A stretch of 64,000 bases of DNA from Medicago truncatula (Eukaryota > Streptophyta > Magnoliopsida > Fabales > Fabaceae): assembly GCF_003473485.1 (NCBI RefSeq), contig NC_053043.1, forward strand, positions 506,001 to 570,000, read 5' to 3'. Below the pieces are notes generated by a model. It had not been told where the DNA came from. It searched no databases and was given only the letters and a program-made list of their open reading frames with translations. This document shows positions 61,385 to 64,000 of this stretch, in pieces. Every line of letters begins with the position of its first letter. Within the stretch, counting starts at the first letter, position 1. Made by a program: the position numbers and the translations under genes.

Positions 61385-61541
61385 GCCCTCTTGTTTGTTT
61401 AGGTATTGGTTAATATTGCATTTGTTTTATTCTTGAGCAGGATTTGTTTGTAAACTTTAGTCGTCTTCTTTGGCACATCTTGTGCAATTGAGGTGCCCTG
61501 TTGGTGTTAATATATCTCATTTTTGCTTCTTAAAAAAAAAA
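61385..61541 (+). mobile_element. LINE 3' UTR and poly(A) tail
   Basis: Shares CCTCTTGTTTGTTTAGG and the closing TAATATATCTCATTTTTGCTTC with the tail at 38985-39252, and ends in an A run at 61532-61540. Nothing of the LINE coding region precedes it. Confidence 0.6.
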
Positions 61542-61580
61542 TTACATGAACATCGTAAACTTATAGTAGAGGTAAATTAA

Positions 61581-62089
61581 GGCCCTGTCTACGGTACGCA
61601 GTGTAAATAGGTATCGTACCATGCGAGACATGTTTGGAGCATTTCCTTTTAAAGAAGTGTGTTGAACCAATGCTAGCTGTTGGATATCATGACTCATGTA
61701 TAGTAATGAACGGTTGTGATTGAAATCAATAGTTATTCTTCTTGTTTGTTCTCTCTCACACATCTCTTAATTTTCAATACTAATACTCTAATACTTAATG
61801 TATTTATCCGTTGTTTGGATCAAGTATATAATTAAGGTTGACCATAATTTTGTGGGTATGATATTCACAAATAAAATTCACCACATCCTTAATATTAGTA
61901 TTGAAAATTAAGATATGTGTGAGAGAATAGACAAGGAGAATAACTATTGATTTCAATCACAACCGTTCATTATTGTACATGATATCCAACATCTAGCATT
62001 GATTAAACACACTTCTTTAAAAAAAAATTGCTCTAAACACATCTCGCATGGTACGAGACCTATTCACATTGCGTACCATAGACAAGGCC
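61581..62089. mobile_element. Mutator-type MITE with 9-bp target duplication
   Basis: A 509-bp element starting GGCCCTGTCTACGGTACG and ending with the inverted near-copy. The arms are about 200 bp each and match almost along their whole length (AGAAGTGTGTT, ATGATATCCAACA, TTTCAATCACAACCGTTCAT). The exact 9-bp repeat GTAAATTAA flanks it (61572-61580 and 62090-62098). No coding capacity. Confidence 0.88.
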
Positions 62090-63263
62090 GTAAATTAAAT
62101 GCATGGCTTGTTTTTTATGGATTAAAAAAAGTAATTTGACATTCAATAATTTAGAGATTATTTTTTAGAGACTTTATGAAAAAGAATAATCAATTTTATG
62201 TTTTTTTTTTATCGTAATAACAATCACATCTTTGAAAAAATAATTTAATATGTTTGGATACAACTATATAAAATAGATTTTTTTTAACAAAATTACCATT
62301 ATCTTTTGATACTCATTTTCGTCTCCTCACATTTTTTTTTAAAAGCTACTCTTAATATCTTTTCATAATTTGAAAATATTTTTAGATTTTTCATTTTAAA
62401 CTATTTTTAGATTTTTTTTCTTCTTTTGTTAGATCCTTTTTAAAATATATATATATATATATATATATAATGCTCGTTAAAGTGATTTTTTTTAATTTTT
62501 TTATAACAAACACGCTCATAGAGCCTGTTTGCTACAAATTAGAATAAAAATAATTTCGACATTCAATAGTTTAGATAAATTTAAAAAATTAGAATCTATT
62601 TCGTGTTTGTTTATCATAATAAAATCATTTTTTTAGAATAGTTTGTTGAATAAAAGTATATAAAAGAAATTTTTTAATACAAAAACACTTCAACCTTTTT
62701 GACAATTATATTATCTCACCTCTAGATAGGATGTTTTGTTACAAAGACATAAAATGAAAAAAATATGTTGCGGTGTCAAATGATTATAATGAGATAAAAT
62801 TGTATTTTTTCTGGTCAATAATTTTCATAAGTAGATAATAGAAGATAAACTATTGATTGATATTATTAATGATTAGAAAATTAAAAGGCTTAATTGCAAT
62901 TTTGGTCCCTCTATCATATTTTTGAACTATTTTGATAAGATATTGAGTTTGACGAATTAAGTGCTTATATTTCTATTAAAAAATTATTAATATTCAAATA
63001 TGTATTGTCTCTCTCATCTCTATCTTTCTCAAAGTGCTAAAGGGTTTTTGGTATCTTAATAAACATTTTTATTTCCCGAAGAAAAAAAACATTTTCCTAA
63101 AATTTCTGGTCAACTCTTATAAATGGTAATAAACATTTTCCTAAGATTCATTGAATTACTATTTATTAATTATTCATTATTCTAATACTGTAGTATATAT
63201 CCGACAAAACCCCAATCAGTCAGCTCATTCTCTTTCTCTCTTCCAGCAGCAGCGGCGGCGGCC
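62090..63263. other. Upstream region of the second ARF17-like gene
   Basis: AT-rich, with an (AT)n run at 62446-62469 and T-rich stretches. It should include the ARF promoter and a CAGCAGCGGCGGCG-containing leader immediately before the start codon. No other gene. Confidence 0.5.
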
Positions 63264-64000
63264 ATGTCTCTCAACCAGTACCACCACCAACAGCAGCAGC
63301 AACCATCGCATGTGCACCCTCAAATATGGCAGACATGCACCGGCGCTGCCGTCCAAATACCAAAGTTGCATTCCAGAGTTTACTATTTTCCACAAGGCCA
63401 CTTAGAACATGCTTCTTCTTCCTCCTCCAATGCTTACATTCACTCCCTTGATCTTCAACGTTTTCGTCCTTTCACTATCTGTATCATCTCCGCTGTTGAT
63501 CTCCTCGCCGATCCTCACACTGATGAGGTCTTCGCTAAACTGCTGCTCACTCCTGTAACCAATAATTCATGTGTTCAAGATCCTCATGAGGTTCCTAATT
63601 GCAGCAACGACGATGATGTCTGCGATGAGGTAATTGATTCGTTTACAAGGATTCTCGCCCTTACTAATGTAAGCAAGCATGCATTCTACATACCTCGGTT
63701 TTGTGCTGAAAATATGTTCCCGCCGCTTGGCATGGAGGTTTCTCAACACCTCCTCGTCACTGACGTTCATGGTGAAGTTTGGAAGTTTCACCATGTCTGC
63801 CACGGCTTTGCCAAGAGAAACGTCTTTTATACCTCTGAATGGGCTTCGTTTGTTGAGAGGAAGAAACTCGACGTCGGAGATGCTGTTGTTTTCATGAAAA
63901 ACTCCACGGGAAAATTATTTGTTGGGATTCGCAGGAAAGACGCCGCGGAGCAAAAGAAAGATGAGTTGGAGAAGGCAGTAATGGAGGCAGTGAAGTTGGC
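63264..64000 (+). CDS. ARF17-like auxin response factor, 5' part
   Basis: The open frame starts MSLNQYHHQQQQQPSHVHPQ and runs off the window edge, about 245 codons, no intron yet. It is clearly paralogous to the ARF at 16097-18494: shared IPKLHSRVYYFPQGHLE, RPFTxCIxSAVDLLADPHTD, IPRFCAxNxFPxL, FVTDVHGE-like and ERKKLDVGDAVVFMKNSTGK segments of the N-terminal and B3 domains. It starts with a Gln/His-rich insert that the first copy lacks. The B3 domain covers residues about 125-225. The Auxin_resp domain, second exon and any miR160 site lie outside the window. Confidence 0.88.
   Translation, partial: MSLNQYHHQQQQQPSHVHPQIWQTCTGAAVQIPKLHSRVYYFPQGHLEHASSSSSNAYIHSLDLQRFRPFTICIISAVDLLADPHTDEVFAKLLLTPVTNNSCVQDPHEVPNCSNDDDVCDEVIDSFTRILALTNVSKHAFYIPRFCAENMFPPLGMEVSQHLLVTDVHGEVWKFHHVCHGFAKRNVFYTSEWASFVERKKLDVGDAVVFMKNSTGKLFVGIRRKDAAEQKKDELEKAVMEAVKL

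Overview
This is plant nuclear DNA: AT-rich, with many-intron genes, GT-AG introns, chloroplast and mitochondrial targeting extensions, simple-sequence repeats and a dense scatter of MITEs, SINEs and LINE debris. The repeat families and the protein flavour (F-box/FBA, short ARF17-like and AIPP2-like PHD genes) suggest a legume, most likely Medicago or a close relative; that species call is inference, not proof. | Layout: (1) 66-2260 (-) a MORF8/RIP1-type organellar RNA-editing factor, five exons. (2) 4.05-6.34 kb (-) a decayed AIPP2-like PHD-finger gene with broken splice sites. (3) 8.2-12.9 kb a patch of gene fragments: methionyl-tRNA formyltransferase (+), thiamine gene TH1 (+) and a shortened second MORF gene (-). 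TH1 and MORF have intact relatives elsewhere in the window. (4) 14.9-15.75 kb LINE remnant. (5) 16.1-18.5 kb (-) a short ARF17-like auxin response factor; a second one starts at 63264 (+) and runs off the window. (6) 20.8-22.5 kb a long foldback element carrying a nested Stowaway-like MITE. (7) 23.0-27.4 kb (+) a 15-exon MLO gene of the MLO4/MLO11 type. (8) 28.15-28.6 kb (-) intronless chloroplast ferredoxin. (9) 29.9-36.0 kb (-) a 12-exon TM9SF/TMN1 endomembrane protein. (10) 36-45 kb gene-poor, with LINE tail, TMN1 fragment, LTR, tandem repeat and a B3 pseudogene. (11) 45.3-48.1 kb (+) SnRK2 kinase, 9 exons. (12) 49.7-53.96 kb (-) TH1, bifunctional HMP-P kinase/thiamine-phosphate synthase, 9 exons. 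(13) 54.5-62.1 kb repeats, a frameshifted F-box gene, a LINE reverse-transcriptase remnant and two MITEs with 9-bp target duplications. | The genes are ordinary unlinked eukaryotic loci, not an operon or a cassette. Intact ones cover RNA editing, auxin response, membrane signalling, photosynthetic electron transfer, Golgi/endosome traffic, osmotic-stress signalling and vitamin B1 synthesis. I found no convincing new molecular system. The most interesting signals are the patch of duplicated gene fragments, the truncated MORF paralogue with a fused tail, the decayed miR160 site in the short ARF17-like gene, and several MITE/SINE insertions with clean target-site duplications. All exon borders were read by eye from splice consensus and reading phase.
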